The notes: generated by a model not told the origin, from the letters alone. Shown: positions 1 to 12,600, counted from the stretch's first letter. The stretch: 64,000 nt of DNA from Trileptium ribeirensis (GCA_030248225.1 JASANE010028113.1:1-64000), one strand, 5' to 3'. Made by a program: numbers and translations.

Positions 1-1075
1 AGAGCTCCCACAAGATAGTCGAAATTTCTGCGCTACGGAGACGACATTCGTAGTCGAAATTTCGGAATGGCTGGGCTACATTCGAAAAGACTAGGCTACA
101 GTTGATATGTGGCAATCGGAATGGCCTGGGATATGAAAATCAGAAAGGCTGGGATACAGCTCTGACAAGTTAGTTGACTTCTAGGACAAGGAACGTTCCT
201 GGGCCTCAACACGGCTAGAAAATTCGAAATAGTTAGACTACAGTTGGTACGTGAGAATCGAAATGGCATGGGATATGAAAATCAGACAATCGAAATGGCA
301 TGGGATATGAAAATCAGACAATCGAAATGGCATGGGATATGAAAATCAGAAAGGCTGGGCTACAACTCGGACAAAGTAGCTGCCGGGCCGAACTGTGCCG
401 AGACATGAAAATCACAAAGGTAGTACGCTTGGATAAGATACCAAGCCTCAACCGGCAGAGGAAAAGAGCAAAGCTCGAAATGGAATTGCTGGGCTACAAC
501 TCGGGAAAGTACATTCGAAATATCTAGCAAAGGCCACATTCTGAAAGGTTAGGCTACGACTGGGACATTAGTAATCGAGAAGTCCTGAGATGGGAAAAGG
601 ATCAAAACCTGATAGTAATGCTAGGACAAGAAATTCCTGGGCCTCAACTCAGACCAGTAAATTCGAATTAATTAGTAAAGGCCAATACCGAAATTCGCTA
701 AAGCCTGGGACATGGTAATCTAGAAAGGCAGGCGACATGGCTACGCCCACAAGGTAGTGAAACCGCAAGAAAATTCGGAATAACTAGTAAACGCCAAAAA
801 CCATACGGGAAAAAATCGAAATCTACAAAGGCACATTCGAGAGGTTAGGCTCCACTGGATGGCAATCAGAAAGGCCTGCAACATAATCTAGCAAAGGCAA
901 TATTCGAAAAGGTTAGGCTATAGCTAGGACATTCGTAGTCGAAATTTCGGAATGGCTGGGCTACAGCCGGGAAAGAACATTTGTAAATCTAGCAAAGGCC
1001 ACATTCACAAAGGTTACGCTACGGCTATGACATCAGTAAACTCGAGAGGGCCTAATTTAAAAAACGGCATGACCG
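1..1075 (-). repeat. Satellite array, inverted arm (diverged)
   Basis: This is the same satellite as the array at 1250-4505 but in reverse complement. For example, positions 1-80 read backwards match the monomer end that carries AAATTTCGACTAC twice and the GGGAGCTC box. The copies are clearly more diverged than those of the plus-oriented arm, with many small indels. A 32-bp piece (ATCGAAATGGCATGGGATAT...) is repeated three times in tandem around 256-350. The short ORFs seen here are chance frames of the repeat. Confidence 0.9.
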
Positions 1076-1078
1076 TCC

Positions 1079-1249
1079 TGCAAAAAAAAAACACAACAAA
1101 AATAAAAAAAAAAACAAACCAACAAAAAAAAAACAAACCCAACAAAACAAAAACACACAAAAAAACCAAAAAAAAAACACACACACACCACAAACACAAA
1201 AAAAAACCAAACACACAACCCCCCCCACACCCCCCCCAAAACACCCACC
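1079..1249. repeat. A/C-only low-complexity tract between satellite arms
   Basis: About 170 bp contain almost nothing but A and C on the plus strand: no G and a single T. The tract goes from A-rich with AC steps to runs of C. It sits exactly where the satellite flips from minus to plus orientation. It may be a real low-complexity spacer at the centre of a large inverted repeat. It may equally be a sequencing or assembly artefact where a read turned back at a palindrome. The ORFs crossing it are spurious. Confidence 0.85.
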
Positions 1250-4200
1250 CAGCCCAGCCATTCCGAAATTTCGACTACGAATGTCGTCTCCGTAGCGCAG
1301 AAATTTCGACTACCTTGTGGGAGCTCTAGCCTTTCTAGTTTTCATGTCTCAGGCCTTTGCGAATTTCGGTATTGGCCTTTACTAATTATTTCGAATTTAC
1401 TGGCCGAGTTGAGGCCCAGGAATTCCTTGTCCTAGCAGTACTATCTTTCTGATTTTCACATCTCAGGCCTTCTCGATTACTAATGTCCCAGTCGTAGCCT
1501 AACCTTTCCGAATGTGGCCTTTGCTAGATTTACAAATGTCCTTTCCCGGCTGTAGCCCAGCCATTCCGAAATTTCGACTACGAATGTCGTCTCTGTAGCG
1601 CAGAAATTTCGACTACCTTGTGGGAGCTCTAGCCTTTCTAGTTTTCATGTCTCAGGCCTTTGCGAATTTCGGTATTGGCCTTTACTAATTATTTCGAATT
1701 TACTGGCCGAGTTGAGGCCCAGGAATTCCTTGTCCTAGCAGTACTATCTTTCTGATTTTCACATCTCAGGCCTTCTCGATTACTAATGTCCCAGTCGTAG
1801 CCTAACCTTTCCGAATGTGGCCTTTGCTAGACTTACAAAGGTCCTTTCACGGCTGTAGCCCAGCCATTCCGAAATTTCGACTACGAATGTCCTCTCCGTA
1901 GCGCAGAAATTTCGACTACCTTGTGGGAGCTCTTTCCCGGCTGTAGCCCAGCCATTCCGAAATTTCGACTACGAATGTCGTCTCCGTAGCGCATAAATTT
2001 CGACTACCTTGTGGGAGCTCTAGCCTTTCTAGTTTTCATGTCTCAGGCCTTTGCGAATTTCGGTATTGGCCTTTACTAATTATTTCGAATTTACTGGCCG
2101 AGTTGAGGCCCAGGAATTCCTTGTCCTAGCAGTACTATCATTCTGATTTTTACATCTCAGGCCTTCTCGATTACTAATGTCCCAGTCGTAGCATAACCTT
2201 TCCGTATGTGGCCTTTGCTAGATTTACAAATCTCCTTTCCCGGCTGTAGCCCAGCCATTCCGAAATTTCGACTACGAATGTCGTCTCCGTAGCGCATAAA
2301 TTTCGACTACCTTGTGGGAGCTCTAGCCTTTCTAGTTTTCATGTCTCAGGCCTTTGCGAATTTCGGTATTGGCCTTTACTAATTATTTCGAATTTACTGG
2401 CCGAGTTGAGGCCCAGGAATTCCTTGTCCTAGCAGTACTATCATTCTGATTTTTACATCTCAGGCCTTCTCGATTACTAATGTCACAGTCGTAGCCTAAC
2501 CTTTCCGAATGTGGCCTTTGCTAGATTTACAAATGTCCTTTCCCGGCTGTAGCCCAGCCATTCCGAAATTTCGACTACGAATGTCGTCTCTGTAGCGCAG
2601 AAATTTCGACTACCTTGTGGGAGCTCTAGCCTTTCTAGTTTTCATGTCTCAGGCCTTTGCGAATTTCGGTATTGGCCTTTACTAATTATTTCGAATTTAC
2701 TGGCCGAGTTGAGGCCCAGGAATTCCTTGTCCTAGCAGTACTATCATTCTGATTTTTACATCTCAGGCCTTCTCGATTACTAATGTCCCAGTCGTAGCCT
2801 AACCTTTCCGAATGTGGCCTTTGCTAGATTTACAAATGTCCTTTCCCGGCTGTAGCCCAGCCATTCCGAAATTTCGACTACGAATGTCGTCTCCGTAGCG
2901 CAGAAATTTCGACTACCTTGTGGGAGCTCTTTCCCGGCTGTAGCCCAGCCATTCCGAAATTTCGACTACGAATGTCGTCTCCGTAGCGCATAAATTTCGA
3001 CTACCTTGTGGGAGCTCTAGCCTTTCTAGTTTACATGTCTCAGGCCTTTGCGAATTTCGGTATTGGCCTTTACTAATTATTTCGAATTTACTGGCCGAGT
3101 TGAGGCCCAGGAATTCCTTGTCCTAGCAGTACTATCATTCTGATTTTTACATCTCAGGCCTTCTCGATTACTAATGTCCCAGTCGTAGCCTAACCTTTCC
3201 GAATGTGGCCTTTGCTAGATTTTCCCCGCCCAATTCCTTTGCTATGTTCACCACAAATGTCCTTTCCCGGCTGTAGCCCAGCCATTCCGAAATTTCGACT
3301 ACGAATGTCGTCTCCGTAGCGCAGAAATTTCGACTACCTTGTGGGAGCTCTAGCCTTTCTAGTTTTCATGTCTCAGGCCTTTGCGAATTTCGGTATTGGC
3401 CTTTACTAATTATTTCGAATTTACTGGCCGAGTTGAGGCCCAGGAATTCCTTGTCCTAGCAGTACTATCATTCTGATTTTTACATCTCAGGCCTTCTCGA
3501 TTACTAATGTCCCAGTCGTAGCCTAACCTTTCCGAATGTGGCCTTTGCTAGATTTACAAATGTCCTTTCCCGGCTGTAGCCCAACCAATCCGAAATTTCG
3601 ACTACGAATGTCGTCTCTGTAGCGCAGAAATTTCGACTACCTTGTGGGAGCTCTAGCCTTTCTAGTTTACATGTCTCAGGCCTTTGCGAATTTCGGTATT
3701 GGCCTTTACTAATTATTTCGAATTTACTGGCCGAGTTGAGGCCCAGGAATTCCTTGTCCTAGCAGTACTATCATTCTGATTTTTACATCTCAGGCCTTCT
3801 CGATTACTAATGTCCCAGTCGTAGCCTAACCTTTCCGAATGTGGCCTTTGCTAGATTTACAAATGTCCTTTCCCGGCTGTAGCCCAGCCATTCCGAAATT
3901 TCGACTACGAATGTCGTCTCCGTAGCGCAGAAATTTCGACTACCTTGTGGGAGCTCTTTCCCGGCTGTAGCCCAGCCATTCCGAAATTTCGACTACGAAT
4001 GTCGTCTCCGTAGCGCTTTAAATTTCGACTACCTTGTGGGAGCTCTAGCCTTTCTAGTTTTCATGTCTCAGGCCTTTGCGAATTTCGGTATTGGCCTTTA
4101 CTAATTATTTCGAATTTACTGGCCGAGTTGAGGCCCAGGAATTCCTTGTCCTAGCAGTACTATCATTCTGATTTTTACATCTCAGGCCTTCTCGATTACT

Positions 4201-4505
4201 AATGTCCCAGTCGTAGCCTAACCTTTCCGAATGTGGCCTTTGCTAGATTTACAAATGTCCTTTCCCGGCTGTAGCCCAGCCATTCCGAAATTTCGACTAC
4301 GAATGTCGTCTCCGTAGCGCAGAAATTTCGACTACCTTGTGGGAGCTCTAGCCTTTCTAGTTTTCATGTCTCAGGCCTTTGCGAATTTCGGTATTGGCCT
4401 TTACTAATTATTTCGAATTTACTGGCCGAGTTGAGGCCCAGGAATTCCTTGTCCTAGCAGTACTATATTTCTGATTTTCACGTCTCAGGCCTCGATTACT
4501 AATGT
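1250..4505 (+). repeat. 303-bp satellite array with ~1-kb higher-order unit
   Basis: Monomer starts (AGCCTTTCTAG) fall at 1328, 1631, 2022, 2325, 2628, 3019, 3352, 3655, 4047 and 4350. The steps are therefore 303, 391, 303, 303, 391, 333, 303, 392 and 303. The 391-392 steps are 303 plus an 88-bp partial duplication of the monomer end (TTTCCCGGCTGTAGCC to GGGAGCTC). This recurs every third monomer, giving a trimeric higher-order unit of 997 bp. The 333 step carries a roughly 30-bp insertion near 3222-3255. Copies are nearly identical, which indicates recent homogenisation. The last monomer breaks off at about 4505. Confidence 0.95.
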
Positions 4506-5990
4506 CCTTTATTAGCGTGTTTCTGCAATCGCTTGATATGAAGAAAAATGTTCATCATTCTGTTTATCACATCAAAGATGTAGTTTGTTAAGTTCTGCTG
4601 CGTCAGATTGCAATGTTTGACACGCATGTGGTAGCAATGCAATTTTATGTGATTGAAATAATATCCCATATGTGATAATAGAAACCCATGATGGTATACA
4701 TACAATCGGTTTTGCCCAGGCGTGTGCAGCCTGAGGAATCACGGCACTATAAAGCTACTGTAGTACAAACAGGCTGTGCATGATCAAAAAATTTCGGGCT
4801 ATATTATACGATATCCACAATCCCTAGAAAATGGCTATATTTTTGTACACTTTTATTTTTGGTCTTTATGGACGCAGTACTATTAGATTTCTTCGGCACG
4901 TAGCCGTAGCATTAATTTACGGGATGTGTCAACTTAGATCACAAACGTATATAACTACTACAACAGCTTGAACCTAAATGTCACTTCAATGCAGCCGGAA
5001 GTGGGGTTACGTATCAATCCGGGATTTTAGCAAAGCTTAGCTGGGTCTCGTTTGTTTCAGCACATCCCAAATATAATATTGCAGTCCCTAAATTAAATCA
5101 CATAGTTGGAGCAACAATTTAGATCGCTTACATCCGTATTGCAGCGCTTCCGTTTTAACAGGCGCAACATGTGAAGGTTCTGCCTGTCAATAGTCATCGC
5201 AGTGCCATCGAATGGTATATGTACAGATCCCTTTTCCTTCAGCCCCCCCCCCCCATGCTGGAATTGGTAAATTTGTAATTACAGCTATCATTTTGGTAGC
5301 CGGTTCGGTTCCGAAAAATCTGTTTTGCCAGCATTTATGACAAAAAATTCAAATTTTTTGGGTTTTCGATTGTTTATACGTGGTATGCAAACATTTCGAA
5401 AAGAATTTATCATTAAATGTGTAATTTCTTGCATCATTCGGACTGTATTGTCGAGCTGATCCAAATAACGGTAAAATGAGTATAATCGGTTCACAACATA
5501 AGGAATAATTATCATTTATGTGAAATCCTAAGGCTAAGTCTAAGCCTTAGCCCAAGCTGAAATTTATGAATCGATTTTGCGGATTTTACTACAACTCGAC
5601 TCAACTGGTTAATGTGATTCGAACGATATGTAAAATTATACATTTTTAGAGAATTTTTTCAAAATTTTTGGGTACCCAGGTGTCATTGGAACCCTAGAAA
5701 ATCGAAAAAGACAAAACCCGTGACCGATGTATCCTTTCTCGAACTGCACCGAATCTCTTGGACCTCTCCCAAAGCGTTTAAGCAATGCACGATTTCTTGC
5801 ATTTCAAGCATCAAACTTTATCTTTAAAGGCTTTAGATTTTGTTATAAAAGCAAAAGCGGTGTCTACTGCTCGCTGCGCATTTGCATGTGACAGCGAACA
5901 AATATCGCAGTCTCTTCAGATCATGAAAATATTAAAATTTGCTGCATTATTCTGCTAAAATATTCTTATCATACAATATAAGGGACACAT
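4506..5990. other. Non-coding, AT-rich, no gene recognised
   Basis: No frame longer than about 75 codons and no recognisable protein motif. A poly-C run lies at about 5248-5262. The rest is AT-rich single-copy-looking DNA. Confidence 0.6.
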
Positions 5991-6262
5991 TAACACTCTC
6001 ATGCCCACTAGCTCCAAATGGACCCAACGCACATTCTGACAGGTTGTGTTTACTGAGTTTGTCGTATATCGTACGTTTGAACGTGCGTTGCTACTCGCTC
6101 GCATTGTGAGGTTAATTAAGGAACCGAGTAACCGCTCTCAGATAGCTCAGTGGTTTGCGTACACAAGTTTCATTCGTACGTTTCGGGTTCGATCCCTGGC
6201 GCAGGCGTGAGTTTGTCAAACATTGCACGATGCACAAATTAATTCGGGCATGAAAGAGTCAA
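5991..6262 (+). mobile_element. Small piggyBac-like inverted-repeat element with tRNA-like core, copy 1
   Basis: The ends are inverted repeats: the left end reads CTCTCATGCCC and the right end GGGCATGAAAGAG. The left end abuts TTAA and the ends start with a C-rich triplet in copy 2, as in piggyBac-type elements, which duplicate TTAA. Inside is a pol III-type promoter pair: A box TAGCTCAGTGG at 6143-6153 and B box GGGTTCGATCCC at 6185-6196. This is a tRNA-derived core. There is no coding capacity, so it is non-autonomous. The superfamily assignment is an inference from end sequence and TTAA. Confidence 0.65.
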
Positions 6263-6286
6263 TCAAAAATTAACCTATCGCATAAC

Positions 6287-6558
6287 TAACCCTCTCATGC
6301 CCACTAGCTCCAAATGGACCCAACGCACATTCCGACAGGTTGTGTTTACTGAGTTTGTCGTATATCGTACGTTTGAACGTGCGTTGCTACTCGCTCGCAT
6401 TGTGAGGTTAATTAAGGAACCGAGTAACCGCTCTCAGATAGCTCAGTGGTGTGCGTACACAAGTTTCACTCGTACGTTTCGGGTTCGATCCCTGGCGCAG
6501 GCGTGAGTTTGTAAAACATTGCACGATACACAAGTTAATTCGGGCATGAAAGGGTTAA
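6287..6558 (+). mobile_element. Small piggyBac-like inverted-repeat element with tRNA-like core, copy 2
   Basis: This is a near-identical second copy lying 24 bp after copy 1. The left end reads TAACCCTCTCATGCCC and the right end GGGCATGAAAGGGTTAA, so here the termini are CCCT...AGGG with TTAA on the right side. The A box is at 6439-6449 and the B box at 6481-6492. The 69-codon frame across it is a chance ORF. Head-to-tail copies could come from insertion of one copy beside another or from local duplication. Confidence 0.7.
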
Positions 6559-7522
6559 TTTGCGTGAATCGACTATGAGATGTATCATTTGGATTGCTTC
6601 AAAATTTTTGCCTACCGGGGGTTGGTTCAGTCGGTCGGACGAAGTAGGTGGTGGTGTCCTGCGCCGTCGCCGTCAGTGGGTTTGGCTGAGTTAGACAACA
6701 AATAATCCAATGTAGGGTAAAAGCAATAAGCTCAACAAGCTTAAAGGGTTGAATAACCCTATATACCCATTACTCCAACAACGAAACTTTCTTACACAAA
6801 ATTTTAAGTATATGTGTAATGGTATATTTCCGATTATGGCTTGAAAGCAGCTTTCGAAGCCCGATTATATTGAGGAAGATCCTCATCGCCGAGCTCTCGT
6901 CAGCAAAGGTCCTTCCAAGAATGGCAACGACTTTAATGACGCATCATGTCTTGAAATGCGTTGATCAGTCTGCAACTACCCACTATGTATTTACATGGTT
7001 TTCTTTCGATCCACCGACTCAATATGGAATTGCTTCCGGGCAGCGTATGTGTACAGGACCTTGCCTGCTGAAATTACAGCTACCATTATCAAGTGTGGCA
7101 TAATCAATTCTACACCAAGTTCCCAAGCAAAAACGAAATAACTATTTCAAGGGAGTATTTATCAGACCCTCTATGAATTTAGAAGAACGCTAAAAACATT
7201 TGCCGCGGTTAGCGAGAAAGCGAAAGAATTCAATGACACTGCATAAACGAAAGAACTTAAAAGTGTCACTTTTATGTTGTAGTGAATGAGCAATTATGTT
7301 GTTTTAAATGGTATGAGCGAAGTAAAAATAGACGGTTGATTGGTGGCAAACGAAGGAAAATAAATTATAGCTTTTCATGTGACGGCAACAAAACAGCTTT
7401 ACAAGTAAACTTTTATGCGAATAATACACGCCAACGCAAAAAATCTTTAATGTAAATATCTCAACACCCCAGGCTTATGCAACTATTTAATAGAGCTTGA
7501 AAACTTACTAGAATCGGGATCT
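6559..7522. other. Non-coding stretch
   Basis: No supported gene. The piece around 6615-6680 (GTTGGTTCAGTCGG followed by GC-rich sequence) has a weak resemblance to a tRNA-type A box but no convincing B box. The 94-codon frame at 6819 shows no recognised motif. Confidence 0.5.
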
Positions 7523-8180
7523 ATGTCAGAAGTCTTTATGTCTCAAAACAGGGTATACGAAGACTGGCCGATCGGAAGATATGTAATTTATCGCATGTGT
7601 TATGCGGAAAAGAGGGGTGTTTTCGTGAAGCAAGAGTTGCAATTTTTCTTTCGAAACAATTTAGCTATAGCAAATTATTTAAATTACAACTCAAGTTTAG
7701 CATAATGGAAGCAGTTGCTGAGGGTGTTTCAGCTTCAGTCAAGATGCGAATTGATTGCACCTATCAACTGCCTAACTCCCCATCTGAGCAAAACGACCTA
7801 TTATGCAATTTTATATCATGCACATCTAATATGTTGTGGCCCATGATTATCTTAGGTGAAGATATTCTACCATATATTAAATGGGACAAAAATGTATTCC
7901 CCAGACTATCTGATTGTGAAATGCTTTACAAAACGATACAATAATCTGGCCAACATCACTTAATAAATTTTGTAACTCGTTAAACCAAAGTTCTCGATTT
8001 ATTATTTACAAACACCCAAGAGTTATCAGCATGAACTGAAAACTTCAGGAATTCTGATCATTTTCTAATTGATTTCACAATACGAAGTTCTGCAGCGCTC
8101 TCGCAAAAATTATTCCAAGTCAGTATTCGACTGCAAAAAAGCTGATATTACTAGTCTCAAAAACCTTCTATTAGCGATCA
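7523..8180 (+). pseudogene. CR1-like LINE endonuclease domain, decayed
   Basis: Broken frames read as the apurinic-type endonuclease of a non-LTR retrotransposon. Visible landmarks in order are a GGV-like stretch (RVAIFLSKQF), a YQLPNSPSEQNDLL segment, the catalytic-loop-like IILGEDILPYIKW (the family norm is a GDFN-type loop, here GED), and near 8060 a short SDHFLIDF frame matching the terminal SDH motif. At about 8120-8195 the frame FDCKKADITSLKNLL gives the typical endonuclease-RT linker. Frames change several times, so this is a fossil. The clade assignment (CR1/L2/Jockey group) is by motif style only. Confidence 0.75.
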
Positions 8181-8639
8181 ACTGGGATATTTTGTATTAA
8201 CGATAAATGGATGATCTTTATCACATTATATATGTTGTATGTTTATGAATTATTTGTGCTTTAAACTGTGGTCGGATCTTCATGCCGATGAAATATTTAT
8301 ACTAATTTCACTAAAAAGCTTCTTCGTGATAACATAACATTACTGGCAAATCGGTAAACAATCTACAAATTTTCAATATTCACGAAGACAACCAAAAATA
8401 TAATTTTAGCTCAAGAAACTAAAACTAAACAGAAAATCATATCTTACCGTCAGGCAACGAAGCCTTGCTCTATAACTCTGCTCGAAACAGTCACTCTACC
8501 ATGCAAAAGATTACCGCGCTTAGAGCGTCACATGAACACATCGTATCTGACAACGAAAACGGATAGGAAAATTTGTCGGAAACGTTTGCAAGTATTCACA
8601 TACGTTGAAAAACTGCAATCCTAGCTATCAATAGTAATA

Positions 8640-9480
8640 CGACGTGTCTAAGTCTCTCTTGGGTATCGTTCACGTGTTATGATGTAGAACTAGCGCTGAC
8701 ATCATTAAATAAGAAAGCCGGTCACTCACCTGATACCTTTACCACATTACTATATTTTTCCTGTGTGAGCTAAATGATGCAATTAGAATTCTGTTTTCCC
8801 ACATTTTCGAAGAATCTTTCATAAAGGGTAACCTGCCCGATATATGGATCTGTGCAAACGTTATCGGCATTTACAAAAAGAACATTAGAGTGATGCAGCG
8901 AACTACCATGCTGCGTCTCTGGTATATGGTCGTTGCAAAAGAATGGAACACATAATTAACAAACACCTTCTGAACTATGCTCAGGCATCAAATGTCCTAT
9001 CCGGACACAAGACGGCAACTAATAGAATGCACATTTGACTGGGTATGAGATGTGGACAACGGTATGTCAATGAACGTCGCTTGTATCGATTTTGCTATTA
9101 AGGGCATTCGATACCATTTCTCATTCAATGTTGCTACGCAGATTTTTTACACCTTCAGATTTCAGGGTTTTTCGTAGCGTGGATTAAAAGCTATTTAGAG
9201 GAAAAAGGTTTCGAGTTAAATTAAACGATCCTTACCTCAGTTATAAATTAGTGCTAAGTGCTATCCGCTTTGTCCTAAGGAAGTGTGCATAGACCCATAT
9301 TTTTTCCTTGGCAGTTTCTTTTCATACTGTGGTGTTACTCGTTAGTGTTAAGTCATTTGCCGATGACGTCAAACTAATACATACCATAGCCAACAAAAAG
9401 CAACGCAGCAGCTATTATCACTCTGCACACCGCTCTTAATTGCGTATCAGAATGGGCTAAGAAATGGCACTTTTAAACCA
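8640..9480 (+). pseudogene. CR1-like LINE reverse transcriptase, decayed
   Basis: This continues the same LINE. Recognisable RT pieces lie in shifting frames: an AFDTISH segment (palm motif A region, LRAFDTISHSMLL) near 9105-9135, a KRFRVKLND piece near 9208-9230, and the catalytic SFADDVKL (motif C, FADD) at about 9353-9375. Stops and frameshifts throughout show that it is inactive. No 3' tail repeat was identified, so the 3' end is uncertain (9480-9650). Confidence 0.8.
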
Positions 9481-12400
9481 TTGCTCACGCAAGTGGACCT
9501 AAATCGCAACTTAATATAGGACAGAAATCTGTAGCAAACGTTGCTAGGTACAACGCCGTATCTGGCCTTTTAAATTACTCAAATTCATAGAAGTAAATTC
9601 GTCCACAATACCATAAAAGGCGAGGACTTAACCCCTCCCCATTCTGCTGTAATATTATTCACTTCCTTGTTCAGTCCTATATATTTTGTTAAGAAATATC
9701 TAGCAGTGCTCCGCGAACGTTAAGCATGCTATGTGGCAGGAGTAATAAACGAGTTTCAGAAGCAGGAACACTGCAGTAAATGTAGTCTAATATGTACCAG
9801 AGGATCTTAACAAAATTTGTACTGTATTGTATTGCAATTGTAAGCCAACAGGTATGGCTAACGCCAATAGCTTAATACTATTTAAATATGTCAGGTTGAA
9901 GATTTAAATCCTTAGCGGACCTGACCTAACTTTTTTACCCGAAAGGCCTCCCAACGCTATGTATATGTAGTTTATGAATTCAAATCAGCTAGCACCCCAG
10001 GTAAACGTGGTTGCCTTGCATTCAGCTCGTCATGCGAGAATAAACCATAACCTGTACTAAGCGTCCGTCTTGTTTTGCCATTACGCGTATTAGTGATATG
10101 ACCGTCTTTTGGCCAAGCAATTTTTGGTGTAACTCTTTTCGTTGTGTATGCTTTTTGTGTGACTGTTATCATTTCTACTAAATACAATAATTTTCAATCT
10201 TGTAATAGCCGAAATTAGGGGAAAATTGGCAAAATTATGAAAAAAATTTGTATCCTAAAAAGCTGGAAAAGTTATCTTTCTGATGATTTAGCCGCCTGCC
10301 CGACCGATACCGTCGGGGGCGAAAATGTCACTCTTCCCTCAAGCACACGCCCACTTTAGGACTTTGGCCTTCGTGCAGTGCAGGTCAGTAGCATATCAAA
10401 GTGGTTTAACATATATGAAATTTCGAATACTCGCTGGATATAGATACTGCACGATAAAATGTAAACCCGCAGCATTGTTAAAAATATGGCAAATTGAAAA
10501 CTATCATAACGCATCACAGTTTACGCTGAGGTCGTATGACTCTTGTGGGAATGAAAGGATTAAATACTACAAATGCATTGAACATTTGGTCCATGTCACC
10601 TTTAGAGGCCGGACGTTATAACGTAAGAAAAATGGCAGGTTATATCGGGAGGGGGGTCGGTTAGCGCAAACAGCTCTGCTTAGTTTCATGGCTCATACAG
10701 GGACCCTAATAGCTCAGGCTAAGATTAAGGATTAGGCTTAGTATATATATCGAGAACAACATAGCATGCATTTCGTTTCCGACCCTAAAAATGATATTGG
10801 CCGTTTGGATAATCGGGCCGTTTAGAACTAACGATTCAGCTAGAGGCACCCAATAATATTTTAGACAAATTGATAAATAGACTATCCCTGGGACAGTCGG
10901 CAAGCCCGTAAGGTTGACATGGGCCCGAATATCGGTACATTGCTTCGATGCGAGGGGGATAGGAGTTACCCTCAAGGGTCGGACCCTCTCGAGCCAAATC
11001 TACATTACCTTCTGAAGGCTCCGCCCCACGCTCCATTCAGTCTCCGGCGAACGGAAAATTTCATCAAAAATAGGGACATTAGGATAGGCTAAGACTAATG
11101 GCTGAGGTTTAGTACATCGAAAACAGCATGGCCTGAATTTTATTTAAGGACCTCAGAGTTACTTGTTCCAAAAATAGGGTGAAAATTAGCGAAAATTTAT
11201 CGCAAACTGATAAAAATATGGACAAAATTTTTGCTAAATTGAAAAAAAATTAGTATCTATAAATTTAAAAGTTAATTCTCTAGCTTACACCCCCAGAGAA
11301 CCTCCCTCCAGCGATCATCTTCTCCGCTTTACCCGGCGAACTTTGAACACCTTTAAGGCTACTATGTGTTACTCAACGGCGGTTTAGAGTTGACGACACA
11401 TTGATGAGGTCCAAGGTTTTTGGGGCGATAGCTGGATGGCGCTTTGGGAGACGTTCTACCTATCCGGGAGAATCAGCTGACCGGCGGAGGTGGTAGGATG
11501 GATAAATTTCGAGAATTTGTGGGAGTCAAAATTTTGCTAAATTTTTGCCAATTCTAATTTCTGCCAATTTTTCTTCTATTTCTTATAATTTTTGACAATT
11601 TTTCTCAATTTTTACCCAATTTCTCCCAAATTTTCACACATCTCAGGGGAGGGGAAGTTCAGCCTCGGGGATATCGCTATACTTCAAAAGGGAGGATCGG
11701 CAAAGCCCCGAGGGGTGAAAAAGGGTCCAGCGCTTTTATTAAGAGCAATAACCACCGTCTCTCCTATGAGCGTGTATGGTGTGCACAGTGTGGAGCACAC
11801 TATACAAAACTTGGGGGCGTATTCAAAACTGAAAGGGTCCCATGTCATACGTGTCTATGTAAAGGTGTAGTAATAATATTAGTATAGTCAAGTAAAGTGG
11901 TGAGAATAGTGAGGATCCTAGGCTTAAGCGTAGAAGGGACGTCCTCGTGGGAGCAGAGGTTGGGGGATAGGAAAGGAAGGTAACTTAATGAAATTTTTAA
12001 GAACTGAAAATTGCCCCAGTTCTACTAAAATTAACCCACTGTTTGCGGATTTACGACAAATCCAATCTAATTTACCCATTTTTGGACAATTTTATGCAAT
12101 TTTTGGCAATTTTCAAATTATTTTGGCCACTATGGATGGTAAAATTTTTTCAGCTTTTACTTGTCCGCGTGAAGGCGAAAAGTTAGGGTACCGTGCAGAG
12201 TTTTCGCGAAGAGAGTAGCTTAGCTTCGGCTGGTGGGGTCCGGCCCTTACGGCATTAACCCGCATCTCCCTATCGACACCAATTTCCTAGGCCAATTCGC
12301 GAAAAGTGGAGGACGCTTTCCCCGCCTCATTCTTGCCGCACATATACGTGCCGGTATTTCTCGTCATCGCTCTAAAATTTGCTGCGAAATTCTGTACCAG

Positions 12401-12526
12401 ACACTATAAAACAATAAAATGTTTGGCCCGTGTCAACTTTAAGTGCTTCTTGACTGTCCCAGGACCAGTCCATTTATGTATTTATGTGTGTTTATAACAT
12501 TGTGTGTCTAGCTGGAGTGTCAGTTC
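9481..12526. other. Non-coding, with AT-rich quasi-periodic tracts and a weak local duplication
   Basis: No gene is supported. Tracts made of variations on AATTTTTGCCAATTTT occur at about 11519-11640 and 12045-12135. Pieces near 10690-10775 and 11060-11145 resemble each other (GGCTAAGA...GAGGTTTAG and a following ...GAAAACAGCATGG-like stretch), about 365 bp apart. This suggests an old local duplication or two copies of an unknown repeat. Confidence 0.45.
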
Positions 12527-12600
12527 TAGATAGACCGATTGTCTCGATTATCTCAACTGTGCCGATTGTCTCAGGACAGTCAGGACGATTGGTTAGTGTA
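12527..12600 (+). repeat. Short minisatellite patch (CCGATTGTCTC type)
   Basis: The units ACCGATTGTCTC, CGATTATCTCAACTGT and GCCGATTGTCTCAGG are variants of the 18-bp minisatellite found on the other flank of the giant retroelement (50088-50570). It lies about 300 bp before the left LTR. The remaining stretch to 12901 shows nothing recognisable. Confidence 0.6.

Noticed and set aside
952..1329. Lys/Thr/Pro-rich 125-codon ORF and its minus-strand Phe/Cys-rich shadows
   Set aside because: They are read from the A/C-only tract and satellite ends, so they are composition artefacts.
1..4505. CRISPR-like array
   Set aside because: The regular repeats are 303-bp satellite monomers without short unique spacers, and the context is eukaryotic.
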